Origin: Mediterraneibacter glycyrrhizinilyticus
GTDB taxonomy: Bacteria; Bacillota; Clostridia; Lachnospirales; Lachnospiraceae
Assembly: GCF_016902345.1 (NCBI RefSeq)
Contig: NZ_JACJLR010000032.1
Span: 1-39,207 of the forward strand
Reading direction: 5' to 3'
Length of the DNA stretch: 39,207 bases
Positions 1-7,922 of this stretch are shown piece by piece. The translations under genes were made by a program, and so were the position numbers. Each line of letters begins with the position of its first letter. The stretch's first letter is position 1. The notes under the pieces are model-generated. The model did no database searches. It worked only from the letters and a program-made list of their open reading frames with translations, and had not been told where the DNA came from.

Positions 1-125
1 GCCGTTACACTAAGTATAAAGAACGGCACAACTAAATTCAATAACCTACAGCCCTCGCAGTTTCATTTATGGTGGTGCCAAGTGTGCGGGCATGGAGGTT
101 TAGAAACAATGTTAGGAGGAACCCC

Positions 126-953
126 ATGAATTTTTCTCACGAACTGGTCGTCCCGGAGGAGGGACTTCCGTTTAAGCTCTTTTTGTTTGAAGGCAGGGAA
201 GGCAATTATTTTCGGGAGAAACACTGGCACCGGTCCATAGAGATCTTTGCCGTGTGCAGAGGAAACCTGGGATTCTATCTGGAGGACAGGCTGTGGAAGC
301 TCTCGGAGGATGAGTTTATGATCGTGAATTCCAACGAGATCCATGCCATCGACTCTCCCAAGCCCAATGAGACGGTGGTGCTTCAGATCCCGCTTAAAAT
401 ATTTGAGAATTATTTCACCGGGGAACAGTTTGTCTGGTTTACCCATGAGCCGGGAAAGCGGGATGAGAGGTTTATGGCACTGATAAAAGAGCTGTACCAG
501 GTGTACTGCGACAAGAGATGCGGCTATGATATGAAATTAAAAAGTATCTTTTATAACATTATGTATCTGCTGGTGAAAGATTACCGTCTGACAGAAGTGG
601 ATGAGGGATCTCTGAGAAAGAACCGGAACTTGAACCGTCTGTCCTCCATCACTTCTTATATGAAGGACAATTATGCAGGGGAGATGTCCCTGGAGGAGAT
701 CGCCAGGATATTCGGATACTCGCCCACTTACCTTTCACGGATGTTCCAGAAATATGCGGGGATCACTTTCAAGAGTTATCTCCAGAGCATCCGTCTTGGA
801 TATGCGCTCAAGGATCTGGAGAGCGGGAGATACAGTGTCACGGAGGTGGCGCTTCGAAGCGGATTCTCCGGAAGCAAGGCGCTGGCGAGGGCGTTTCAGA
901 AAAAGTACGGGATGCTGCCCAGTGAGTACAAGAAGATAAGAAATGGGCATTAA
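126..953 (+). CDS. AraC-family transcriptional regulator (cupin sensor + HTH)
   Basis: A 275-residue cytoplasmic DNA-binding regulator. The N-terminal ~130 residues look like an AraC-type cupin ligand pocket (an HWHRSIEI segment near the start, then a conserved NSNEIHAI stretch). The C-terminal ~100 residues carry two helix-turn-helix motifs; the second contains the family signature ending in FQKKYGMLPSEYKK. I chose the ATG at 126 because AGGAGG lies at 114-119, 6 bases upstream; an in-frame ATG at 69 has no ribosome site. The next gene is co-directional 160 bp downstream and begins a sugar isomerase/kinase set, so this protein probably controls that set in response to a sugar. The inducer cannot be read from the sequence. 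Family call is firm, target is inferred. Confidence 0.9.
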   Translation: MNFSHELVVPEEGLPFKLFLFEGREGNYFREKHWHRSIEIFAVCRGNLGFYLEDRLWKLSEDEFMIVNSNEIHAIDSPKPNETVVLQIPLKIFENYFTGEQFVWFTHEPGKRDERFMALIKELYQVYCDKRCGYDMKLKSIFYNIMYLLVKDYRLTEVDEGSLRKNRNLNRLSSITSYMKDNYAGEMSLEEIARIFGYSPTYLSRMFQKYAGITFKSYLQSIRLGYALKDLESGRYSVTEVALRSGFSGSKALARAFQKKYGMLPSEYKKIRNGH

Positions 954-1115
954 AGAGCCAATTATTTGGTCGTAAGCAGGATATAAAGTTGATAAAATGA
1001 CCTCAACAGGTTACAGATCGGGAGCGTGCCCCCCATCTTTTGGGATCCGGGAGACCGGCATGCCGGTGGAGCTGTGACTCTGGCAGTAACTATGCGGAAT
1101 AAGGAGGTCAGAAAA

Positions 1116-1730
1116 ATGAAGATAATGGAACTGACAGATGCATCCTTCGGCAGGTATGGGAAAGTGGTCACAGAGTTCTCTTTTGAGAAGATCTTAAAAG
1201 AGATGGAGCACACCCCGCTGCCGAAGGATGTTGTCTATGTGCCGTCTGTGGAACAGCTCGAAGAGGTGCCGGAGGCTGTGGAGCTCTGCAGGAAAGGGTT
1301 CGGAGGACTGCCGATCCAGATCGGATACTGCAATGGAGACAATCACAAGCTGAACGCGCTGGAATACCACAGGAGTTCAGAGATCGATATCGCGGTGACG
1401 GATCTGATCCTTCTGTTGGGGAGACAGCAGGATATTGAGGAAGGAGATCTCTATGACACGTCAAAGGTGGAGGCGTTCTTTGTCCCCGCTGGAACGGCAG
1501 TGGAACTGTATGCGACAACGCTCCACTATGCGCCCTGCACGGCAGCAGAGGGCGGCTTCCGTTGTGTGATCGTACTTCCCAGGGGGACCAACGAGAGCCT
1601 GTCATTTGAGACGGCGAAAGAAGGAGAAAACCGTCTTCTCACAGCGGTGAACAAATGGCTGATCGCTCATGAGGAAGCAGAGATCGAAGGAGCGGTCTGC
1701 GGTCTGAGGGGTGAGAACCTGGAAGTGTGA
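1116..1730 (+). CDS. DUF4867-family protein of a sugar-utilisation operon
   Basis: A 204-residue soluble protein that I recognise as the DUF4867 type. It has no signal peptide or membrane segment. The ATG at 1116 follows AAGGAGG at 1101-1107; an upstream in-frame ATG at 1026 lacks a ribosome site. The central part (ALEYHRSSEI, then FFVPAGTAVELYATTLHYAPC) looks like a cupin-style beta-barrel with possible metal-binding His/Glu residues, as in sugar-binding or isomerising cupins. This is inference from motif appearance only. It lies directly before a fucose/arabinose-isomerase-family gene and a pentulokinase, so a role in handling the same sugar (for example epimerisation or anomer conversion) is plausible. 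No function has been assigned that I can name with confidence. Confidence 0.75.
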   Translation: MKIMELTDASFGRYGKVVTEFSFEKILKEMEHTPLPKDVVYVPSVEQLEEVPEAVELCRKGFGGLPIQIGYCNGDNHKLNALEYHRSSEIDIAVTDLILLLGRQQDIEEGDLYDTSKVEAFFVPAGTAVELYATTLHYAPCTAAEGGFRCVIVLPRGTNESLSFETAKEGENRLLTAVNKWLIAHEEAEIEGAVCGLRGENLEV

Positions 1731-1761
1731 GACGGGAGAATATCTGCGGGATCAGAGAAAA

Positions 1762-1793
1762 AGGCGGTCCGTGTGAAGAGAAGCACGCCGCCT
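1762..1793 (+). other. Intra-operon hairpin between the DUF4867 and isomerase genes
   Basis: AGGCGG (1762-1767) pairs with CCGCCT (1788-1793) around a 20-base loop that can pair further (GTG with CAC). There is no T-run after it, so it is more likely an RNA-processing or stability hairpin than a terminator. Confidence 0.3.
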
Positions 1794-1846
1794 GACAGAG
1801 GGGTTATATCAGAAAAACGAATTGTACATAAAAGGAGGAACAAAAC

Positions 1847-3331
1847 ATGAACAACATGCCAGAATTGAAGATCGGAGTCGTAGCAGTGAGCAGGGATTGT
1901 TTTCCGGAGAGTCTTTCCGTGAACAGAAGGAGAGCGCTGATCGATGCGTACACAAAGAAATATGGTGAGGGAACGGTTTATGAATGTCCGGTCTGCATCG
2001 TTGAGAGCGAGATCCATATGGTGCAGGCTCTCGAAGACATCAAGAAAGCAGGATGTAATGCACTCGTTGTATATCTCGGAAACTTTGGACCGGAGACATC
2101 TGAAACGTTGCTCGCGAAACATTTTGATGGACCGAAAATGTTTATCGCGGCTGCCGAAGAGACACAGAACGACCTGGTCCAGGGACGCGGCGACGCTTAC
2201 TGTGGTATGCTGAACGCAAGCTATAACCTGAAACTGCGCAACGTGAGAGCATATATTCCGGAATACCCGGTGGGAACCGCCGAGGAGTGTGCTGATATGA
2301 TCCATGAGTTCGAGCCCATCGCGCGGGCGGTAGTCGGACTGAACAGCTTAAAGATCATCAGCTTTGGACCGCGTCCGCTCAACTTCCTTGCGTGCAACGC
2401 GCCGATCCAGCAGCTCTATAATATTGGAGTCGAGATCGAGGAAAATTCCGAGCTTGATCTTTTCGAGGCGTTTAATAAACACGAGGGAGATGACAGGATC
2501 CCGGCGGTCGTAAAGGAGATGGAAGAGGAGCTGGGTGAAGGCAACAAGAAACCTGAGATCCTGACAAAACTGGCGCAGTACGAACTCACACTGAAAGACT
2601 GGGTGGAGGAGCACAGAGGATACCGCAAATATGTGGCAATCGCAGGAAAATGCTGGCCTGCATTCCAGACTCAGTTCGGATTCGTCCCCTGCTATGTGAA
2701 CAGCCGTCTGACTGCCCAGGGGATCCCGGTTTCCTGCGAGGTTGACATCTACGGATGCCTGAGCGAGTTCATCGGAACAGTTGTGAGCAGGGACACGGTG
2801 ACCCTTCTGGATATTAACAACACGGTTCCGGCAGACATGTACAAAGAGAGCATCGAAGGAAAATTCCCGTATACACAGAAAGACACATTCATGGGATTCC
2901 ACTGCGGAAACACCGCTTCGAGCAAGCTGTCTTTCTGTGAGATGAGATACCAGATGATCATGGCAAGAAATCTTCCGGAAGAAGTGACTCAGGGAACGCT
3001 GGAGGGGGACATCGTACCCGGGGACATTACATTCTACCGTCTGCAGAGCACATCAGACAACAAGCTGAGAGCGTACGTGGCTCAGGGCGAGGTCCTTCCG
3101 GTGGCGACAAAGTCCTTTGGATCCATCGGTGTGTTCGCGATCCCGGAGATGGGCCGGTTCTACCGCCATGTGCTGATCGAGAAGAACTATCCGCATCACG
3201 GTGCTGTGGCATTCGGACATTACGGAAAAGAACTTTTTGAGGTCTTCAAGTATATCGGAGTACCGGTGGATGAGATCGGATACAACCAGCCGGCAGGCGT
3301 GAGATACCCGACAGAAAATCCCTGGGGCTGA
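1847..3331 (+). CDS. L-fucose/L-arabinose isomerase family protein
   Basis: A 494-residue cytoplasmic aldose-ketose isomerase of the FucI-like superfamily, expected to convert an aldose to its ketose with a divalent metal. The shape fits: an N-terminal Rossmann-like half (LKIGVVAVSRDCF, then NALVVYLGNFGPE) and a C-terminal half with the likely metal ligands in SCEVDIYG (Glu/Asp near 299-301), LLDINN (Asp near 321) and GFHCGN (His near 351). A strong ribosome site (AAAGGAGGA, 1831-1839) precedes the ATG. It is followed by a xylulokinase-like gene, so its product is probably a pentulose or similar ketose; the substrate (D-arabinose, L-fucose, D-xylose or another) is not determined by sequence. 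I give no gene symbol because fucI would imply a substrate. Confidence 0.85.
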   Translation: MNNMPELKIGVVAVSRDCFPESLSVNRRRALIDAYTKKYGEGTVYECPVCIVESEIHMVQALEDIKKAGCNALVVYLGNFGPETSETLLAKHFDGPKMFIAAAEETQNDLVQGRGDAYCGMLNASYNLKLRNVRAYIPEYPVGTAEECADMIHEFEPIARAVVGLNSLKIISFGPRPLNFLACNAPIQQLYNIGVEIEENSELDLFEAFNKHEGDDRIPAVVKEMEEELGEGNKKPEILTKLAQYELTLKDWVEEHRGYRKYVAIAGKCWPAFQTQFGFVPCYVNSRLTAQGIPVSCEVDIYGCLSEFIGTVVSRDTVTLLDINNTVPADMYKESIEGKFPYTQKDTFMGFHCGNTASSKLSFCEMRYQMIMARNLPEEVTQGTLEGDIVPGDITFYRLQSTSDNKLRAYVAQGEVLPVATKSFGSIGVFAIPEMGRFYRHVLIEKNYPHHGAVAFGHYGKELFEVFKYIGVPVDEIGYNQPAGVRYPTENPWG

Positions 3332-3367
3332 TAAACGTTTAGGAACATATAACATACATTTCGGATG

Positions 3368-3401
3368 GACGACCGCATCCTTTGGGGCGCGGTCGTCTTT
3401 T
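3368..3401 (+). terminator. Terminator or attenuator between the isomerase and kinase genes
   Basis: GACGACCGC (3368-3376) is perfectly complementary to GCGGTCGTC (3389-3397), followed by TTTT. It lies only 18 bases before the kinase start codon, inside what otherwise reads as one operon, so it probably lowers rather than abolishes kinase expression. Confidence 0.7.
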
Positions 3402-3418
3402 AGAAAAGGAGAAGAGAT

Positions 3419-4876
3419 ATGCTTTTTATTGGTGTAGACCTTGGGACATCCGCAGTCAAGCTTCTGCTGATGGACGAGAAGGGAAAGATCGAAAAGATCG
3501 TTTCAAAAGAATATCCGCTTTATTTCCCACATCCGGGCTGGTCTGAACAGAAGCCGGAAGACTGGTTCACAAAGAGCATGGAAGGCATCCGGGAACTTGT
3601 GGCAGAGTGTGACAGGGCACAGGTGAAGGGGATCAGCTTTGGAGGACAGATGCACGGACTTGTGGCGCTGGATGAAAACGATGAGGTGATCCGTCCGGCG
3701 ATCCTCTGGAATGACGGACGGACAGGAAAACAGACGGATTATCTAAATAATATCATAGGAAAGGATAAAATTTCTAAATACACGGCGAATATTGCTTTTG
3801 CGGGATTTACAGCTCCGAAGATCCTCTGGATGAAGGAGAATGAGCCGGACAATTTTGCCCGGATCCGCAAGATCATGCTCCCGAAAGATTACCTTGCATA
3901 CAAACTCTCAGGAACCTTCTGCACAGATTATTCCGATGCGTCCGGCATGCTGCTGCTGGATGTGGAGCACAAGTGCTGGTCAGAGGAGATGATGGGGATC
4001 TGCGGTATCACAGAGGAACAGCTCCCGAGGCTGTATGAGAGCTGGGAGCCTGTGGGATGCCTGAAACCAGAGATCGCAGAGGCACTGGGGCTGCCAAAGG
4101 ACGTGAAGGTGATCGCCGGGGCAGGAGACAATGCAGCGGCAGCAGTCGGGACTGCGACAGTGGGGGACGGCGGATGCAACATTTCTCTGGGGACATCGGG
4201 GACGCTGTTCATCTCCAGCCGGGATTTCGGCGTAGATGAGAATAATGCGCTCCATTCCTTTGCCCATGCGGACGGGAACTATCATCTCATGGGATGTATG
4301 CTGAGCGCGGCGTCCTGCAACAAGTGGTGGATGGACGAGATCCTGAAGACCACAAAATACCAGGAAGAACAGGCGGGGATCACAAAACTGGGAGAAAATC
4401 CGGTTTTCTATCTGCCCTATCTCATGGGAGAGCGCTCGCCCCATAATGACCCGGATGCAAGAGCAGCGTTCATCGGGATGAGCATGGACACCACAAGGGA
4501 GGACATGACCCTTGCCGTGCTGGAGGGCGTTGCCTTCGGACTGCGTGATTCTCTGGAAGTGGCGCGCAGCATCGGGGCCGATCCGGAGAGGACAAAGATC
4601 TGCGGCGGCGGCGCTAAGAGCCCCCTCTGGCGGAAGATCATCGCCAATGTGATGAACATGAAGGTTGACATCATCGAGAGCGAGGAAGGACCTGGCTACG
4701 GTGCGGCGATCCTCGCAGCGGTGGGATGCGGCGTGTATCCCTCTGTGGAGGAAGCCGCAAAGCAGCTGGTGAAAGTGGTCGCCACAGAGGAACCGGACCC
4801 GGAGCTGGCGGCAAAATATGAAGAGAGATACCAGAAGTTCAGGAAGTTCTATCCTGCGCTGAAGGGGATGTTCTGA
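3419..4876 (+). CDS. xylB: Xylulokinase-like FGGY carbohydrate kinase
   Basis: A 485-residue FGGY-family kinase that phosphorylates a ketose (D-xylulose in characterised XylB) using ATP. The N-terminal nucleotide motif DLGTSAVK is at residues 7-14, the XylB-like QMHGL motif is near 79, and ILWNDGRT follows. The probable catalytic base is Asp237 in GAGDNAAAA. ISLGTSGTL and the C-terminal GGGAKSPLWR complete the ATP fold. Length is normal for XylB. GAGAAGAG precedes the ATG. The partner isomerase is FucI-like rather than XylA-like, so the kinase may act on a ketose other than xylulose; family call firm, substrate moderate. Confidence 0.85.
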   Translation: MLFIGVDLGTSAVKLLLMDEKGKIEKIVSKEYPLYFPHPGWSEQKPEDWFTKSMEGIRELVAECDRAQVKGISFGGQMHGLVALDENDEVIRPAILWNDGRTGKQTDYLNNIIGKDKISKYTANIAFAGFTAPKILWMKENEPDNFARIRKIMLPKDYLAYKLSGTFCTDYSDASGMLLLDVEHKCWSEEMMGICGITEEQLPRLYESWEPVGCLKPEIAEALGLPKDVKVIAGAGDNAAAAVGTATVGDGGCNISLGTSGTLFISSRDFGVDENNALHSFAHADGNYHLMGCMLSAASCNKWWMDEILKTTKYQEEQAGITKLGENPVFYLPYLMGERSPHNDPDARAAFIGMSMDTTREDMTLAVLEGVAFGLRDSLEVARSIGADPERTKICGGGAKSPLWRKIIANVMNMKVDIIESEEGPGYGAAILAAVGCGVYPSVEEAAKQLVKVVATEEPDPELAAKYEERYQKFRKFYPALKGMF

Positions 4877-4900
4877 CCCTGAGATAGTCTGAATGATATA

Positions 4901-4932
4901 CCGCCGTGCGGATTTTCCGCGCGGCGGTCTTT
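4901..4932 (+). terminator. Rho-independent terminator after the xylulokinase gene
   Basis: CCGCCGTGCGG (4901-4911) pairs with CCGCGCGGCGG (4917-4927) with one G-U pair and a 5-base ATTTT loop, followed by TCTTTT. Confidence 0.9.
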
Positions 4933-4980
4933 TACTGTAAACAAAAATTTTTCATTTCTCTGCAACAAATCTCAGTTCTA

Positions 4981-5009
4981 TTGACTCTGATATATACCAG
5001 ATATAAAAT
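4981..5009 (+). promoter_or_regulatory. Candidate promoter of the ECF sigma factor operon
   Basis: TTGACT (4981-4986) and TAAAAT (5004-5009) are 17 bases apart, a housekeeping-type promoter. TATAAA at 5002 is an alternative -10. The leader to 5131 is about 115 bases and contains several short GC-rich inverted repeats. Confidence 0.5.
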
Positions 5010-5130
5010 TCAAAAAAGGTTATATGAACGTACGAAGAAGCGCTCGCGAGTGTCCGAAGGAACTCCCTGATACATATCTGTATATCCGGAGGGCCAGGGG
5101 GATACCCGGAGTGCGAGAGGAGGGGTGCGG

Positions 5131-5679
5131 ATGTACGATCAAGGGAACGGCACAGAACCGGATCTGATCCGGCTTGCGAAGCAGGGGGACGTGAAGGCGT
5201 TTTCCAGGCTTTATTCGGAGATTTATGTGGAACTGTATAAATTTGCACTGTACACCACAAGACATACACAGGATGCGGAGGACGCAGTCAGCGAGACGGT
5301 CATGACGGCATGGGAGAAGCTGGGGCAGCTTAGAAAAGAGGAATCGTTCCGGAACTGGATGTTTACGATCCTGAACAACCAGTGCAGGAAGATCCTGAGA
5401 AAGAGAGGCAGAGAGCCTGTCCTGGAGCAGCCGGAAGAGAAAGGGATTGGCAGGAGTGAGGCGCCTGTGACGGAACCGGATCATGCGCAGAGGTATGAGG
5501 TCAGGGAAGCATTTTATGCGCTGGAAGAAGAGGAGCGGATGATCCTTGCGTTTTCTATCTTTGCCGGCTATCAGAGTGATGAGATCGGGAAGATGCTGGA
5601 GTGCAGCCCGGCCACAGTGAGGTCCAGGAAGAGCCGTGCCCTGGGAAAACTGCGCAGGCTTCTGGAAAATGCGGTGTAA
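5131..5679 (+). CDS. ECF-type RNA polymerase sigma factor
   Basis: A 182-residue sigma-70 family protein with only regions 2 and 4. Region 2 spans about residues 15-85 (ALYTTRHTQDAEDAVSETVM matches the core-binding and -10 recognition helices). Region 4 spans about 125-178 (EEERMILAFSIFAGYQSDEI, then a helix ending in RSRKSRALGKLRRLL). It would direct RNA polymerase to a small regulon. The ATG at 5131 follows AGGAGG (5118-5123); a GTG two codons earlier overlaps the ribosome site. The next gene begins 20 bp downstream and encodes a membrane protein with an extracellular sensor-like domain, the usual layout for a sigma/anti-sigma pair. Confidence 0.92.
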   Translation: MYDQGNGTEPDLIRLAKQGDVKAFSRLYSEIYVELYKFALYTTRHTQDAEDAVSETVMTAWEKLGQLRKEESFRNWMFTILNNQCRKILRKRGREPVLEQPEEKGIGRSEAPVTEPDHAQRYEVREAFYALEEEERMILAFSIFAGYQSDEIGKMLECSPATVRSRKSRALGKLRRLLENAV

Positions 5680-5699
5680 AGTTGAAAGGAGGATAGAAG

Positions 5700-7805
5700 A
5701 TGGAAGAAAAGAAGAGAGAGGAATACATAGAAGAAAAGAAGGCAGAACAAAATTTACAGCAAAATATACAGGAAGAGAAGACGGAAGACCAGGATGAGAA
5801 GACAGAAAAAATGCTGCGGGAGCAGGCGGAGGACATTGTAGTTCCCGATTCTCTTCTGCCGGAGGAGATTGAAAAGCGTCTCATGGAACAGGAAAAACGC
5901 AAAAAGAAGAAACTGAGACGGCGCATCGCGTCTGTGGCAGCCGCCGCATGTCTCTGCCTTGCTGTCGGCATCCCGGGGTATATGCTGATCACGGAACAGG
6001 ACAGAGAGCGGTCCCCGGCAGGGGCGGAAGAAACATCTTCTGAGACAACAGCAGCATCCTCTTCCGAAACGGCATCCGCAGCGTCACAGGATTCGCTTCT
6101 CGCCACGGCGGAGGATTATGATGAGATATATGAATATGTACAGGCGGAAAAGGAATACTGGGACGATGTTTCCTACGGCATGGAAGAAAGCGCTTCAGAC
6201 AGCGGAAGCAATGCCGGAGGAAGTTCAGCGTCTTCCATGTCAGCTTATGATTCCGCGGCAGCGACCGGGACAAAGAGCGCTTCAGAAAGCGCTTCAGGCG
6301 AGGAATATTCGGATACCAACGTCCGGGAGGAGGGTGTCGGCGAGGGAGATATCGTCAAGACGGACGGAAAAAATATCTATATTGTGAGCGGAGAGCGGAT
6401 TCATATCGTAGGGACCGGGAATGCCCAGATGGAACAGCTGGCCCAGATCGAGGTGGAAGAAGGCGGGGAACCCTCGGAAGTATATGCGCAGGATGGGATC
6501 CTCGTTGTGGTTTATACGAAAACGGAATACAACGATGGGGAGAACGGCTATGACGGGTTTTACCGACAGTATACATGTGCCGATATCTATGACGTCAGCA
6601 GTCCGGAGAACCCTGAGAAGGCCGGAGAGGTCAGCCAGAGCGGATATTTTAACACCATGCGCATCCGTGACGGATACGTCTATATCCTGAGCGGCTTTTA
6701 TGCAGATTCTGCAGCAGCGCGCGATGACCAGGCCGCTTATATACCGGAAGTACAGGGAAAACTCATTGCTGCGGACAGCATCTATATGCCTCAGAACAGG
6801 ATGGGGAACAGCTATACGGTGATCTCTTCCTTCGCGCTTGACGACCCGGAGGAACGCACGGACAGCAAGGCGGTGTTTGGCAATACAGGGATCTGCTATG
6901 TGAGTACAGAAAATATCTATATCACAGAATCAGTTTACGAAGAAAGCGATTCGTCAGTGAACCAGACGTCTGTGAGAAAAGTGGCTTATGGAGACGGAAA
7001 GCTGGAGGGGGCCGGGCAGACAAAAGTGGACGGGATACTTAACGATTCTTTCAGCATTGATGAGTACAAAGGGAATCTGCGTCTGGTGACCACTGTAACA
7101 CGGCGATCCGCCCAGCCGGACAGGGATATCGAACTTTTTTCATCAGAACAGACAGAAGAACAGACAGAATCAAACTCCCTTTATGTGCTGGACGAGAATC
7201 TGAAAGTGATCGGTGAAATCCGTGATCTGGCGGAGGATGAGAGCGTTTACTCGGCAAGATTTATGGGCGATACAGGGTATTTTGTGACGTTCCGGCAGAT
7301 CGATCCGCTGTTTTCAGTTGATCTGTCTGACCCGGAGAACCCGAAAATACTGGGGGAACTGAAGATTCCCGGATTTTCAGATTATCTGCATCCCTATGGA
7401 GAAGGTCTTCTGCTGGGGATCGGAATGGACGTGGATGAGAGTGGAACGACCACGGAAGGGGCGAAACTTTCCATGTTCGATATCTCAGATCCTTCCGATG
7501 TGAAAGAGAAGCACAAGTATGTGATCGAAGGCATGTACAGCACCGATGTGTATGATTACCGATCTGTGTTTGCGGATGTGGAGAAGAATCTCTTTGGATT
7601 TTCGGCATATGGAGACAGCCAGAAGTATTACATTTTCTCCTATGATAAAAACGATGGCTTTCAGCCGGAACTTGAACGGACGCTGGGAACATACGGAAAT
7701 ACGCGAGGACTGTATATCGGGGAGCTGTTTTATCTGGTGTCCGGCAATACGGTGGAGGCGTATACGCTGGACGGGTTTGAGAAGGTGGACGATATCGTGC
7801 TGTAA
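5700..7805 (+). CDS. Membrane-anchored extracellular beta-propeller protein, probable anti-sigma/sensor partner
   Basis: A 701-residue type II membrane protein. Residues 1-75 are charged and cytoplasmic, with a conserved-looking VPDSLLPEEIEKRL segment at 48-61. One transmembrane helix lies at about 76-97, preceded by a basic stretch. Residues ~100-200 are a Ser/Ala/Glu-rich linker. Residues ~200-701 match the secreted C-terminal beta-propeller family (Beta_propel type): repeated YIVSG, YILSG and DVSSPENP/DLSDPENP/DISDPSDV strand-turn motifs. AAAGGAGG precedes the ATG. Translational proximity to the sigma gene suggests that the cytoplasmic N-terminus restrains the sigma factor and the propeller senses an envelope signal. 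That role is inference; no classical zinc-binding anti-sigma motif is present. Confidence 0.8.
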   Translation: MEEKKREEYIEEKKAEQNLQQNIQEEKTEDQDEKTEKMLREQAEDIVVPDSLLPEEIEKRLMEQEKRKKKKLRRRIASVAAAACLCLAVGIPGYMLITEQDRERSPAGAEETSSETTAASSSETASAASQDSLLATAEDYDEIYEYVQAEKEYWDDVSYGMEESASDSGSNAGGSSASSMSAYDSAAATGTKSASESASGEEYSDTNVREEGVGEGDIVKTDGKNIYIVSGERIHIVGTGNAQMEQLAQIEVEEGGEPSEVYAQDGILVVVYTKTEYNDGENGYDGFYRQYTCADIYDVSSPENPEKAGEVSQSGYFNTMRIRDGYVYILSGFYADSAAARDDQAAYIPEVQGKLIAADSIYMPQNRMGNSYTVISSFALDDPEERTDSKAVFGNTGICYVSTENIYITESVYEESDSSVNQTSVRKVAYGDGKLEGAGQTKVDGILNDSFSIDEYKGNLRLVTTVTRRSAQPDRDIELFSSEQTEEQTESNSLYVLDENLKVIGEIRDLAEDESVYSARFMGDTGYFVTFRQIDPLFSVDLSDPENPKILGELKIPGFSDYLHPYGEGLLLGIGMDVDESGTTTEGAKLSMFDISDPSDVKEKHKYVIEGMYSTDVYDYRSVFADVEKNLFGFSAYGDSQKYYIFSYDKNDGFQPELERTLGTYGNTRGLYIGELFYLVSGNTVEAYTLDGFEKVDDIVL

Positions 7806-7922
7806 AATCAGGGATACACTCTGGGATTATTTCTCTGACATATGGACGGACAGGATAAAAAATGATATTCTGTGAGGGAAGGAACTGTTTATACGCAGGA
7901 GAAAAGAGAGGGGGAATCAGAA

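Noticed and set aside
1..125. Hairpin GCCGTT/AACGGC (1-27) and an ATG at 69 as gene features
   Set aside because: The hairpin has no T-run and its context is cut by the window edge; the ATG has no ribosome site.
1020..1100. Possible cobalamin riboswitch fragment upstream of the DUF4867 gene (CCGGGAGACCGGC and an ACCGGCATGCCGGT palindrome)
   Set aside because: Only the 3'-edge-like string is present; the B12 box and the upstream core helices are absent and the space is too short.
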